Positions 9,845 through 17,647 of a DNA stretch of 64,000 nucleotides are shown in pieces (position 1 is the stretch's first letter; each line of letters begins with the position of its first letter). The stretch spans positions 119,073 to 183,072 of the forward strand of contig NZ_MUZV01000010.1 of NCBI RefSeq assembly GCF_002000025.1, written 5' to 3'. Origin of the DNA: Cognaticolwellia aestuarii (GTDB lineage: Bacteria > Pseudomonadota > Gammaproteobacteria > Enterobacterales > Alteromonadaceae). The notes below the pieces were generated by a model, which saw nothing but the letters and a program-made list of their open reading frames with translations, was not told the DNA's origin and searched no databases. Position numbers and translations under genes: made by a program.

Positions 9845-11358
9845 TGCGAAATATTAATCTAATGAGATTTTTAACAGCCATATTTATTTTTATATTATCT
9901 TCACCGGGACACTCAAAAGAATCTTCAATTCAATTTTCAGCTCCTGAGCAAGAGACTATATTTATATTACCCGTACCTAACAATGAATTAGCGCTTACAT
10001 CTGAACTAAGCCTTCTCCGTGAAGGTAAAATATTGGAATGTGATTTTTCTGTTCTGACTATATGGAATAGTGATAAGCAAAAAAAATTCATTAGGCTATT
10101 ATCAATAAAAATAAATAATAGTGATAACGCACAACAAAATAAAGCAGCAACATTCACTTTGAGATGGTCGAGAAAAACTAAACAGTTACCCATAAAAAGC
10201 AATAGCTTTAATACTAAAGCCCATTTAGTTTATCCAACTCAATCGTGGTTAACGAGAAGTATTTTATTGCAACCACAAATGGGTGAAATTGACACCTCTT
10301 GGTATACTGAGCCACAATCCCTATACGCAAATTTTGTTACTAATAAGTCACTACTCACCGAAAAAGGCTACCCTCCGCAAAAATACTCACAGTGGTTATT
10401 TGATAGACCTAGGGCAGTTTATCAGCTATATATCCAAACTGAAGATCCTAAGTGGCTTAAAGAAGGCACAAAGTTAGCACAATTTTACTTAGCAAACATA
10501 GATGATACAGGCCAATTTAAATTAAAAGACAGCTACGACTTAAAGTACTTAATGCCTAACGGATTACTTTATTACTACTTGCTAACCGGTGATAAAGAAG
10601 TAGTAAATATATTAAAAACTTTTTATGACAGAGCATTAAGTTGGAATCCCACATACGATGGTGGGCATAGGTTCTGGACTGAACGTCATCAGGCAGCGGC
10701 ATTAAATATTGCGATTGCCTACTGGGAAGTAACCGGTAGCATCGAAGCTAAAAATCGAATAGATGAAATTATTGAAGCTACGGTACAAATGGTTTTCAAT
10801 CCCAGAGAGAATTGGCCGTTAAGAGGTTGTCCTCAGCATACTTATAAATCACATGAAGGTAAGGCTGGTGATTCTCCCGTCTGCTCGCCATGGATGATGG
10901 CTTTATTAAGTGACGGTTTATGGCGCTACTATCGCCTTAGCGATGATAAAAAGTCGGCCGCATTACTTAATGCTTTTGGTGATTTCATGCCGCATTATGG
11001 TATTCATTTCGCTGACAAAAGATTAAAAAGTATGGTACTGCCTATTTATCTATCTTCAATGGATAATAAGCTTCTAGAAGTAAAGAACCAATGGTCTGAC
11101 GGTCAACATGCATGCGATGTAGCCAGCCTCATTGGAAAGTCTTTATATATAAAGAAAAAAACAACTGAAGATACTTATATACTACAAGAGCTTTTTAACG
11201 TGTTTGTTCAGCAATGCAAAGACATTAACAAAAGATATCGAAATAAAAAGCATGACTATTTGCCCATATTACCGCCAAGACGTTTTGGTTGGACATACTC
11301 AACCACCAGCGACTTGCCTTGGTTAGAATCATGGTTGAACTCACACGGCACACAATGA
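9844..11358 (+). CDS. Exported protein of unknown function, probable alpha/alpha-toroid
   Basis: I do not recognise the family. The 504-residue protein has an N-terminal signal peptide (basic start, then a hydrophobic run to about residue 25). A beta-rich region follows (about 30-150), then a largely helical region (about 170-500). That region has regularly spaced aromatic/His motifs such as GGHRFWTERHQAAA and SPWMMALLSDGLWRYY, which resemble the helical pairs of (alpha/alpha)6 toroids in polysaccharide lyases and glycoside hydrolases. A periplasmic carbohydrate-active enzyme is therefore a reasonable guess, not a demonstrated function. Translation is probably coupled to the EEP gene (TAATG overlap) and to the following acetyltransferase (ATGA overlap), so the three products likely work in the same step. 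Confidence 0.6.
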   Translation: MRNINLMRFLTAIFIFILSSPGHSKESSIQFSAPEQETIFILPVPNNELALTSELSLLREGKILECDFSVLTIWNSDKQKKFIRLLSIKINNSDNAQQNKAATFTLRWSRKTKQLPIKSNSFNTKAHLVYPTQSWLTRSILLQPQMGEIDTSWYTEPQSLYANFVTNKSLLTEKGYPPQKYSQWLFDRPRAVYQLYIQTEDPKWLKEGTKLAQFYLANIDDTGQFKLKDSYDLKYLMPNGLLYYYLLTGDKEVVNILKTFYDRALSWNPTYDGGHRFWTERHQAAALNIAIAYWEVTGSIEAKNRIDEIIEATVQMVFNPRENWPLRGCPQHTYKSHEGKAGDSPVCSPWMMALLSDGLWRYYRLSDDKKSAALLNAFGDFMPHYGIHFADKRLKSMVLPIYLSSMDNKLLEVKNQWSDGQHACDVASLIGKSLYIKKKTTEDTYILQELFNVFVQQCKDINKRYRNKKHDYLPILPPRRFGWTYSTTSDLPWLESWLNSHGTQ

Positions 11359-12443
11359 CTTTGATAAAAGAAAATGAACAAGTGGCTAACAATATTCAGT
11401 GGCAATTAATTACGACTTTTGATGACTTAAGTGCCATTACGCAGCAGTGGCAAACATTAGCGCAGCAGTCTTCAACCGCGACTCCATTCTCTTCTCCTCA
11501 ATGGCTGTTAACTTGGTACCGTACTTATTGGCAAAGTAATTGGAATTTAATGACCCTCGCGGGTTACATTGATAACAACTTAGTCGCTATATTGCCTTGT
11601 TACGTCCAAAACACATTGCAGTGGCCACACATAAAAGTGTTGTACCCTTTAGGGCAAGGGGAAATAGAAGAAGCTGAGATTTCATCGGAATACTGTGACG
11701 CTGTAATAGCAAAAAGATTTGAAGCGACAGTTTTACCCGAACTGCAAAAGAAATTAGCAGCACTCGATATAGATAAAATTCTTTGGGGTGCTGCTTTACA
11801 AAGCAGTCACATTAAAGGGCTATTAGAAACAGTTTTCAAATATACCGCAGTAACAACCCATAGCCGATATTGTATTGAACGCTCAAAGTGGACACTACAA
11901 GACTTAAGCAAGAATACCCGTGCTCGATATAAACGATCAAATAATCAATTAAAAAAAATTAATGCAACTTATCATTGGGTTGATGAGAAAGAGCACGAAC
12001 GTTATACCAATTTACTTATTGAATATCATCAAAGCCTGTGGAAAAGCAGAGGTGACAAAGGCGCCTTCGCGCACGAAGACTTTAAGCGTTTTCATGAGAC
12101 ATACAGAGCTAAAAACACCATAAGAATAAGCGCTATAATAGTTGCTAATAAGCCTATCGCGATTAACTATTATTTTTTCGATGATACTACGCTATATTTC
12201 TATCAATGTGGTTGGGACAGTGAAAGTTATGCCAATTTTTCATTAGGGTTATCTTTACATCTATGGAGTATCGAAAATTGCCCTTACCAGTATTATGACT
12301 TTATGATGGGAGAGCTCAAAGGTAGCTATAAAGAAAAGTTTGCGGCTCTGCGAGAACCTATGACTAATATCGATATTAAGGTTAATCCTAAAAAAGTATT
12401 TCTAGATAAATTAGTACAAAAAATTGTTTCTTTTAAAGTATAA
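11355..12443 (+). CDS. CelD/BcsL-type GNAT acetyltransferase
   Basis: A cytoplasmic protein of 362 residues. The C-terminal half carries a GNAT fold of the CelD/BcsL (FemAB-like) type: NTRARYKRSNNQLKK, then KPIAINYYFFDD and YQCGWD, and a closing YDFMMG.LKGSYK stretch. Members of this family occur in cellulose and exopolysaccharide loci and are thought to acylate or aminoacylate sugar precursors. The frame is open back to 11289, but the ATG at 11355 forms an ATGA overlap with the stop of the preceding gene and removes 22 residues that do not look conserved, so I place the start there; 11331 is an alternative. The standard exosortase FemAB family has a different N-terminus, so I do not use that name. 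Confidence 0.75.
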   Translation: MTLIKENEQVANNIQWQLITTFDDLSAITQQWQTLAQQSSTATPFSSPQWLLTWYRTYWQSNWNLMTLAGYIDNNLVAILPCYVQNTLQWPHIKVLYPLGQGEIEEAEISSEYCDAVIAKRFEATVLPELQKKLAALDIDKILWGAALQSSHIKGLLETVFKYTAVTTHSRYCIERSKWTLQDLSKNTRARYKRSNNQLKKINATYHWVDEKEHERYTNLLIEYHQSLWKSRGDKGAFAHEDFKRFHETYRAKNTIRISAIIVANKPIAINYYFFDDTTLYFYQCGWDSESYANFSLGLSLHLWSIENCPYQYYDFMMGELKGSYKEKFAALREPMTNIDIKVNPKKVFLDKLVQKIVSFKV

Positions 12444-12587
12444 CAGTTGGGTGATATAGCATACCTATTGAAGACTTATCAAAAAACATGATAGACATTT
12501 AATCTGTTTAATAGATAATAACCTCGATTACTTTAGTCTCCGTCATAACAATACGATAATGAAAATATCGAAAGGACTCTCATTCCA

Positions 12588-13937
12588 ATGACACGTCAGT
12601 TTCCTACTACTGAAGAAAAAGACTCTACAGCAGCGTTTTTCTTTTTATTTCTTTATACGGCATCATCATTAATTCGTCCCCATGAGATGTTTCAAGTAAG
12701 TGTTGAATGGATACTTATCAAAGTATTTGCCATTATTTCATTTTTTATAGTCTTACTCGCACAAAGGCCATTAAAGTTATACCCACAGCACTGGATGTTA
12801 TTAGCTTTAATCCCCTTAATTATAATGTCAGGCTTTTTAAATGGCTCAGGTATGTTTGGGATTGAAGAAGCAAAAAAACTATTTATTAGCGCTATAATTC
12901 CAATATTTTTAATGAGCTCTTGCATTACAACAGTCAAACGACAACATATTTTAATGGTCGTTTGCTTAATAGCTGCATTATTAATGGTACATAATGGCCA
13001 TACTCAACAAACAGCTTATCAAGGGTTTGGTTGGGCATTAAACTCCCACTCTGTTGGTTATATTGATCTAGGTGAAAGAAGAATCACGTATTTAGGTTTT
13101 TTTAATGACCCTAACGATCTAGGAATGTTTTTGGTTATGAATATCCCTTTTGCAATATATTTTTATAAGATAAAATCAGGAATTTTAAAGTTAGCGATGC
13201 TCTGTGTACTCTGTGCTTTGGGCTATGGTATTTACTTAACTGGCTCTAGAGGTAGTATGCTTGGTGCAGGAGGATTGCTCGGTATATACATTCTAGTTGT
13301 GAATGCAGGACCTAAATTATTTATTTCATCTGTATTATTAGCACCTATTGCTGCAACAGTTGTAGCATCATTACAAAGCAGTATTGATGCCTCTGCTAGT
13401 GGACGATTAGAAGCTTGGTATGCAGGTATTCAAATGATGCTGTCTAATCCACTATTTGGTGTTGGGAAAGGACAGTTCTTTGATCATCATGGTTTAGTTG
13501 CCCATAACTCATATATACATGTTGCAGGTGAGTTAGGTGTACCTGGCTATTCCTTATGGGGGGGAGCTTTAATATTTACTGTATTAACGAGTTATTTATT
13601 TATTAAAGCCAGTAAGCTAAAAAAAGAGACAGAAATAGCTGCTAGTAAAACAGTAAACGATGATGATTCAAATAAAGCATTTGAGAATGAACGATTACTT
13701 AATAAAACATTATTTTTCTCTATGATTGGTTTTATGATCACAGGCTTCTTCATTAGTCGCATGTTTACGCTTACACTCTTCATTTTTATGGGGATGACTA
13801 TTGCTTCACATATTCGTATGATTAAATTGAGTCCAGAGTATAAAGAATACTTTAGTTATGCTCTTGCTTTCAGGTCAATGGGGTATTGTTGGGTGGTTAT
13901 TGTCGCTGTGTATATTTCATTAAAACTAGGTCTTTAG
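12588..13937 (+). CDS. Exosortase A-associated O-antigen-ligase-like protein
   Basis: A 449-residue integral membrane protein with about 11 hydrophobic segments and a large periplasmic loop, the layout of the Wzy/WaaL O-antigen ligase superfamily. The sequence around residue 160 (RRITYLGFFNDPNDLGM) and the later SGRLEAW and GVGKGQF with AHNSYIH are typical of the putative O-glycosylation ligase associated with exosortase A. It would polymerise or transfer the lipid-linked polysaccharide at the periplasmic face, perhaps onto a protein. A 144-bp gap separates it from the acetyltransferase, and an AAAGGA Shine-Dalgarno-like stretch lies about 11 bp upstream of the ATG. Confidence 0.85.
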   Translation: MTRQFPTTEEKDSTAAFFFLFLYTASSLIRPHEMFQVSVEWILIKVFAIISFFIVLLAQRPLKLYPQHWMLLALIPLIIMSGFLNGSGMFGIEEAKKLFISAIIPIFLMSSCITTVKRQHILMVVCLIAALLMVHNGHTQQTAYQGFGWALNSHSVGYIDLGERRITYLGFFNDPNDLGMFLVMNIPFAIYFYKIKSGILKLAMLCVLCALGYGIYLTGSRGSMLGAGGLLGIYILVVNAGPKLFISSVLLAPIAATVVASLQSSIDASASGRLEAWYAGIQMMLSNPLFGVGKGQFFDHHGLVAHNSYIHVAGELGVPGYSLWGGALIFTVLTSYLFIKASKLKKETEIAASKTVNDDDSNKAFENERLLNKTLFFSMIGFMITGFFISRMFTLTLFIFMGMTIASHIRMIKLSPEYKEYFSYALAFRSMGYCWVVIVAVYISLKLGL

Positions 13938-14002
13938 AAGATTTAATTACCTTAGCCAATTAATACTATTTGATCGTTATCAACAAATTATGAGCCAATT
14001 AA

Positions 14003-15190
14003 ATGAATAAAATAACACTTATCATTACGTTACTAATTAACTTTTTATTCTATGTTTTGGGAAACATCATCCCAAAAAGTAAGACAACATGGATATTTGG
14101 TGCATGGTATGGTCAAAAATATAATGATAATCCAAAAGCTTTTTTTAAATACGTGAATGAACATCACAAACAAAACATTAAGACGGTTTGGATCACTAAA
14201 AGCAGCGATGTTATTAACGAGGTCCAAAAAGCAGGATGTATTGCCTATCATGAAAAAAGCTTATTAGGTATTTGGCATCAATTAAGAGCGACTAAAGTCA
14301 TTATTTGCCAATCGCTACATGACGATGTTTTTTCTCCTTGTATAGGGAAAAAAACTCAAGTGATCCAACTCTGGCATGGTATACCTTTAAAAAAGATAAT
14401 GTTTGATGCTTTTAGTGAGAAAACAGAACAAAAAAATATATTTGGTCGCTTCGTTGATTATTTATCGCCTTACAATGAACATAGAAATGATATAGTCATT
14501 TCCACAAGTACATTAACTCAAACAACATTAGCCCAAGCCTTTAGAGTAGAAAAAGAACAAGTATTAACCTGTGGTTTCCCTCGCAATGATGTTTTTTTCG
14601 AGAAAGCAAACAAAGCAGAAAAGGGTCCGTTTAAATGTATTTATATGCCAACATTTCGAGGAGGGATTGCCTCAGAGTGTGATCTATTTGAGGCTTATGG
14701 TTTTGATTTAAAAACAATAGAAAGCCAACTAATTAAGAACAATATAGAATTAACCCTTAGAATGCATCCCGTAAATAAACCTCCTGTTCAAATAGTCGAA
14801 GAAATTAAAAATTCTGCTGTAATTAAACTAGATGCTGGAAATGATATTTACCAATCAATCAATCAATATGACTGTTTAATTACCGATTACTCAAGCATTT
14901 ACTTTGATTTTTTATTATCAAACAAGCCGATTGTTTTCGCCCCTTTTGATCTAGACGAGTACAAAACACGTGAACGTTCTCTTTATTTTGAATTTGAAGA
15001 TGTAACATTAAAGCCTTATTGTTATTCTTGGAATGAGATAGTGGAGCGATTAATATCGTTAAAAGAAGCATCCATTGATGATGAATATAAAAACGAATAC
15101 AGAGCTTTAAGAGATAAATTCCATGAGAAGCCTAACGGTGGTACATCTCCATTCTCAGCCAAGTTATTTGGCTATTTAAACAGCCAATAA
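14003..15190 (+). CDS. CDP-glycerol glycerophosphotransferase family protein
   Basis: A 395-residue protein with one N-terminal hydrophobic anchor (about 5-22) and a GT-B-like transferase body of the CDP-glycerol:poly(glycerophosphate) glycerophosphotransferase (TagB/TagF) family. Visible signatures are QLWHGIPLKK near residue 124, YMPTFRGG near 214, LRMHP near 253 and DCLITDYSSIYFDF near 290. It would transfer glycerol phosphate from CDP-glycerol to a lipid-linked or polymer acceptor at the inner face of the membrane. The next gene, 16 bp downstream, encodes the enzyme that makes CDP-glycerol, which strongly supports this substrate. Teichoic-acid-type enzymes are best known from Gram-positive bacteria; Gram-negative capsules also use them. 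Confidence 0.9.
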   Translation: MNKITLIITLLINFLFYVLGNIIPKSKTTWIFGAWYGQKYNDNPKAFFKYVNEHHKQNIKTVWITKSSDVINEVQKAGCIAYHEKSLLGIWHQLRATKVIICQSLHDDVFSPCIGKKTQVIQLWHGIPLKKIMFDAFSEKTEQKNIFGRFVDYLSPYNEHRNDIVISTSTLTQTTLAQAFRVEKEQVLTCGFPRNDVFFEKANKAEKGPFKCIYMPTFRGGIASECDLFEAYGFDLKTIESQLIKNNIELTLRMHPVNKPPVQIVEEIKNSAVIKLDAGNDIYQSINQYDCLITDYSSIYFDFLLSNKPIVFAPFDLDEYKTRERSLYFEFEDVTLKPYCYSWNEIVERLISLKEASIDDEYKNEYRALRDKFHEKPNGGTSPFSAKLFGYLNSQ

Positions 15191-15206
15191 ATAAGGATAT
15201 TAACTT

Positions 15207-15599
15207 ATGAAAAGAGTACTCACATTCGGTACATTTGATTTATTTCATATTGGTCATTTACAAATATTAAAAAGAGCAAAGGTTTTAGGGAAATACTTAA
15301 TTGTAGGTATATCTACAGATGCTTTAAATTACTCTAAAAAACAACGCAATCCTATCTGTAACCAAGCTCATAGAAGAGAAATAATTCAAGAGTTGAAGTG
15401 TGTTGATGAAGTTTTTTTTGAGGAGTCTCTAGAGCTTAAACGTCAATATATTATTGATACTAGGGCAGATGTACTCGTGATGGGAGACGATTGGAAGGGA
15501 CGTTTTGATGAGTTCAAAGATATTTGCGAAGTTATCTACTTACCAAGAACACCATCAATCTCTACGACTGAACTTATAGAAATCGTAAGAGAGATTTAG
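15207..15599 (+). CDS. tagD: Glycerol-3-phosphate cytidylyltransferase
   Basis: A compact 130-residue nucleotidyltransferase of the usual TagD length. It contains the GTFDLFHIGHL signature at residues 8-18 (the HxGH nucleotide-binding motif), MGDDWKG near 92 and RTPSISTTE near 114, matching the RTxGISTT motif of the family. It makes CDP-glycerol from CTP and sn-glycerol 3-phosphate in the cytoplasm, supplying the glycerophosphotransferase encoded just upstream. An AAGGA ribosome-binding site precedes the ATG. A large terminator-like hairpin follows the stop codon, so this gene probably ends the transcript. Confidence 0.93.
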   Translation: MKRVLTFGTFDLFHIGHLQILKRAKVLGKYLIVGISTDALNYSKKQRNPICNQAHRREIIQELKCVDEVFFEESLELKRQYIIDTRADVLVMGDDWKGRFDEFKDICEVIYLPRTPSISTTELIEIVREI

Positions 15600-15611
15600 T
15601 AAGAATAAACG

Positions 15612-15648
15612 GTTAAAACAAGTTGATAGCTTATCGACTTGTTTTAAC
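15612..15648 (+). terminator. Strong hairpin after tagD
   Basis: Inverted repeat of 17 bp per arm with a 3-nt loop and one G-T wobble. It begins 13 bp after the tagD stop, and the 3' arm is T-rich (CTTGTTTT). It probably terminates the block that starts at xrtA or at the ligase gene. The U-run is inside the stem, not behind it, so efficiency is uncertain. Confidence 0.65.
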
Positions 15649-15861
15649 AAAAAATGGCTAATGAGCTACTACTGTACAAATCTTCCAGTAACTTTCTGAA
15701 GTTCTCGTTTGAGCAACAACTCAACATTAAAGCATAACCGATTATTCAAAGCGATCATGCTTCCTAAAACAATAATTAAAATGATATTCTTTTCAATTTG
15801 TCATATTTTGTTCATATACACTTGGTAGTTTAACTGGAAATATCCTTATCAGGTTGACTAT

Positions 15862-17058
15862 ATGAATGACATTATTTTATATGGCGCTTTTGACCGACAC
15901 AATTATGGCGACCTATTATTCCCTTTGATCATGGAACGCGTCATTAATGATCTTCATCCTAACAAGAAAGTACTCATTGCTGGTTTGATAAATAGTGATT
16001 TATCAAAATACGGGGCAAAAAAAACAATAACAATAAAAAGAGCGCTCAAAAAAAGCAAACATGACGCTACATTAATACTTGCTGGTGGCGATGTTGTGGC
16101 TTGCGATTGGCAATCAGCTTATGGATACCTATTGCCAAAATCTATCTTTCCTCTATATGAACGAATAGCTTGTTATTATTTCCCTAAATTAACTCAATAT
16201 TTAACATCACGCCTTATGGGATTAACGTCTGATCTTCCTTTTAATTTAAGCCGTAATGATGTGGGAGAATCTAGGAAGGTTATTTATAATTCAGTTGGAG
16301 CTACAGGCGTTTCTAATGTTACCAATGAGCAAGATGTTTCAGCATTAGGCGAGCTAATGAATGAAACTAACTTTGTTTCTGTTAGAGACTTATTTTCACA
16401 ATCTCAGCTAGAAAGAATTGGTTGCAACTCTTCACAATTAGCACCTGACTCAGCAACAGTTATGTCGTCATATATATCAATCGAAGAACTTGAACAAAAA
16501 TCTTTATATTCAACAAGAAAGCTCATAGAAACTTATATGAATGGCTACATTGTTTTTCAAATATCTCAAGGTCATGTGAAAGGTAAGGAAGAAGCCTTCG
16601 CGAAGGCTCTTTCAGACACTAGCAGAGCTTTTAACTTACCTATAGTATTTATAGCAATAGGTAATGCGGCAGGCCATAACGACGCAGCAGGAGTTCATAA
16701 AGTTGCTTCCTTACTGACTAAAGGTACCACTTACAGCACCTACTTAGATGGAAATATTTTCGACTTAATGAATATCATCCGTAACGCCTCTTGCTATTGT
16801 GGTAGTAGCCTACATGGTTTAATTACATCAATGTCTTTTAGTGTCCCAAGAGTTGCTCTATTACCAACATTAAGAAAGCAAATTAATTACATGAATACAT
16901 GGGATCTACCACACATGCCTAAAGGTATTATACCTGAAAATTTATCAGACGCTGTTGGTATTGCTATGGCGACTCCAAGTAAGGATTTGAAATCATTAGG
17001 GCGAAAATTAACGGATATTTACATGAATAGCTTTAAAAGCATGAGTTCAAGTTTTTAG
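15862..17058 (+). CDS. Polysaccharide pyruvyl transferase family protein
   Basis: A 398-residue cytoplasmic protein of the polysaccharide pyruvyl transferase family (WcaK/CsaB-like). The N-terminus YGAFDRHNYGDLLFP matches the family's opening G...NxGD motif. LAGGDVV lies near residue 73, LAPDSATVM near 193 and CGSSLHGLITS near 314, the family's conserved S.HG patch. It would add ketal-linked pyruvate from phosphoenolpyruvate to a sugar of the repeat unit, giving the polymer a negative charge. A 262-bp gap with a terminator-like hairpin separates it from tagD, so it should have its own promoter. Its last bases face a minus-strand gene remnant. Confidence 0.87.
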   Translation: MNDIILYGAFDRHNYGDLLFPLIMERVINDLHPNKKVLIAGLINSDLSKYGAKKTITIKRALKKSKHDATLILAGGDVVACDWQSAYGYLLPKSIFPLYERIACYYFPKLTQYLTSRLMGLTSDLPFNLSRNDVGESRKVIYNSVGATGVSNVTNEQDVSALGELMNETNFVSVRDLFSQSQLERIGCNSSQLAPDSATVMSSYISIEELEQKSLYSTRKLIETYMNGYIVFQISQGHVKGKEEAFAKALSDTSRAFNLPIVFIAIGNAAGHNDAAGVHKVASLLTKGTTYSTYLDGNIFDLMNIIRNASCYCGSSLHGLITSMSFSVPRVALLPTLRKQINYMNTWDLPHMPKGIIPENLSDAVGIAMATPSKDLKSLGRKLTDIYMNSFKSMSSSF

Positions 17059-17124
17059 AGTTTATGTTTGAAAAGTCGTAGATATGTCGTCAGGAACTCG
17101 TAGGCTGTCCATATAGGTAATATG

Positions 17125-17469
17125 CTAAACATGGCTAAAATTAGTATCATCAATCTGGAGAAACTTAACTTTCTTAGCGAGTAATGAGGATGCAATGCTT
17201 TCACCATTATTAATACCACTTTCAACAAAACAGAAATGCCAACCTTTAAAAATCACCTCAGCCTTTAACCTTTTATTATTTGAATAAAAGTAACGGTTTT
17301 CAATAACGTTAGGTGCCTAAGGAATACTCAAGACCATTTAATACTCTAAACGGCAGGAGGTTTTTATATTTGCATAGAGCTATTGCTTAAAGGTGATAAG
17401 TGAATCTATTTTCGGCGGTTTATTTAATTTGTAGCTAAACCAGCAGGATGATACTACGACGTTTTTCAT
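17125..17469 (-). pseudogene. Possible decayed coding remnant in the 589-bp convergent gap
   Basis: The gap 17059-17647 holds no intact gene of normal size. On the minus strand two open fragments look coding-like. One begins with ATG at 17469 and runs 29 codons to a stop at 17380 (starts MKNVVVSSCWFSYKL). The other runs from 17316 to a stop at 17125 in another frame (63 residues, with YFYSNNKRLKAEVIFKGWHF in it). Their order and composition suggest one small gene broken by frameshift and stops, but I do not recognise the family. A 50-codon minus-strand frame at 17055-17207 overlaps the second fragment and competes with it. No transposase or tRNA was found in the gap. Confidence 0.35.
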
Positions 17470-17505
17470 TTGGTTTTCCTTAATCATTCTATAACTTGCG
17501 TGCAT

Positions 17506-17530
17506 GATGTCGAGATAAATTCTCGACATC
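17506..17530. other. Perfect 10-bp hairpin without T-tract
   Basis: Arms GATGTCGAGA and TCTCGACATC around a 5-nt loop. It lies between the convergent polysaccharide blocks. No T-run follows on either strand, so it is not a standard terminator; it could be an operator or a remnant of a mobile element end. Confidence 0.6.
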
Positions 17531-17647
17531 TATACCTACAAATAATAAATCTGTGTAAACCAACAGATTAACAACTCATTATTTAAATAGCTCGAGTAAA
17601 TTTATCCATATTGTTATAAATAAGAAAAGTAACATTCAACACTTAAC

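Noticed and set aside
11289..11354. Upstream extension of the acetyltransferase frame by 22 codons.
   Set aside because: It lies wholly within the preceding gene and does not resemble a conserved N-terminus; the ATGA overlap at 11355 is a better start.
17055..17207. A 50-codon minus-strand frame with one hydrophobic segment.
   Set aside because: It overlaps the stop of the pyruvyltransferase gene and a competing coding-like frame, and has no evident ribosome-binding site. I treat the area as a gene remnant.
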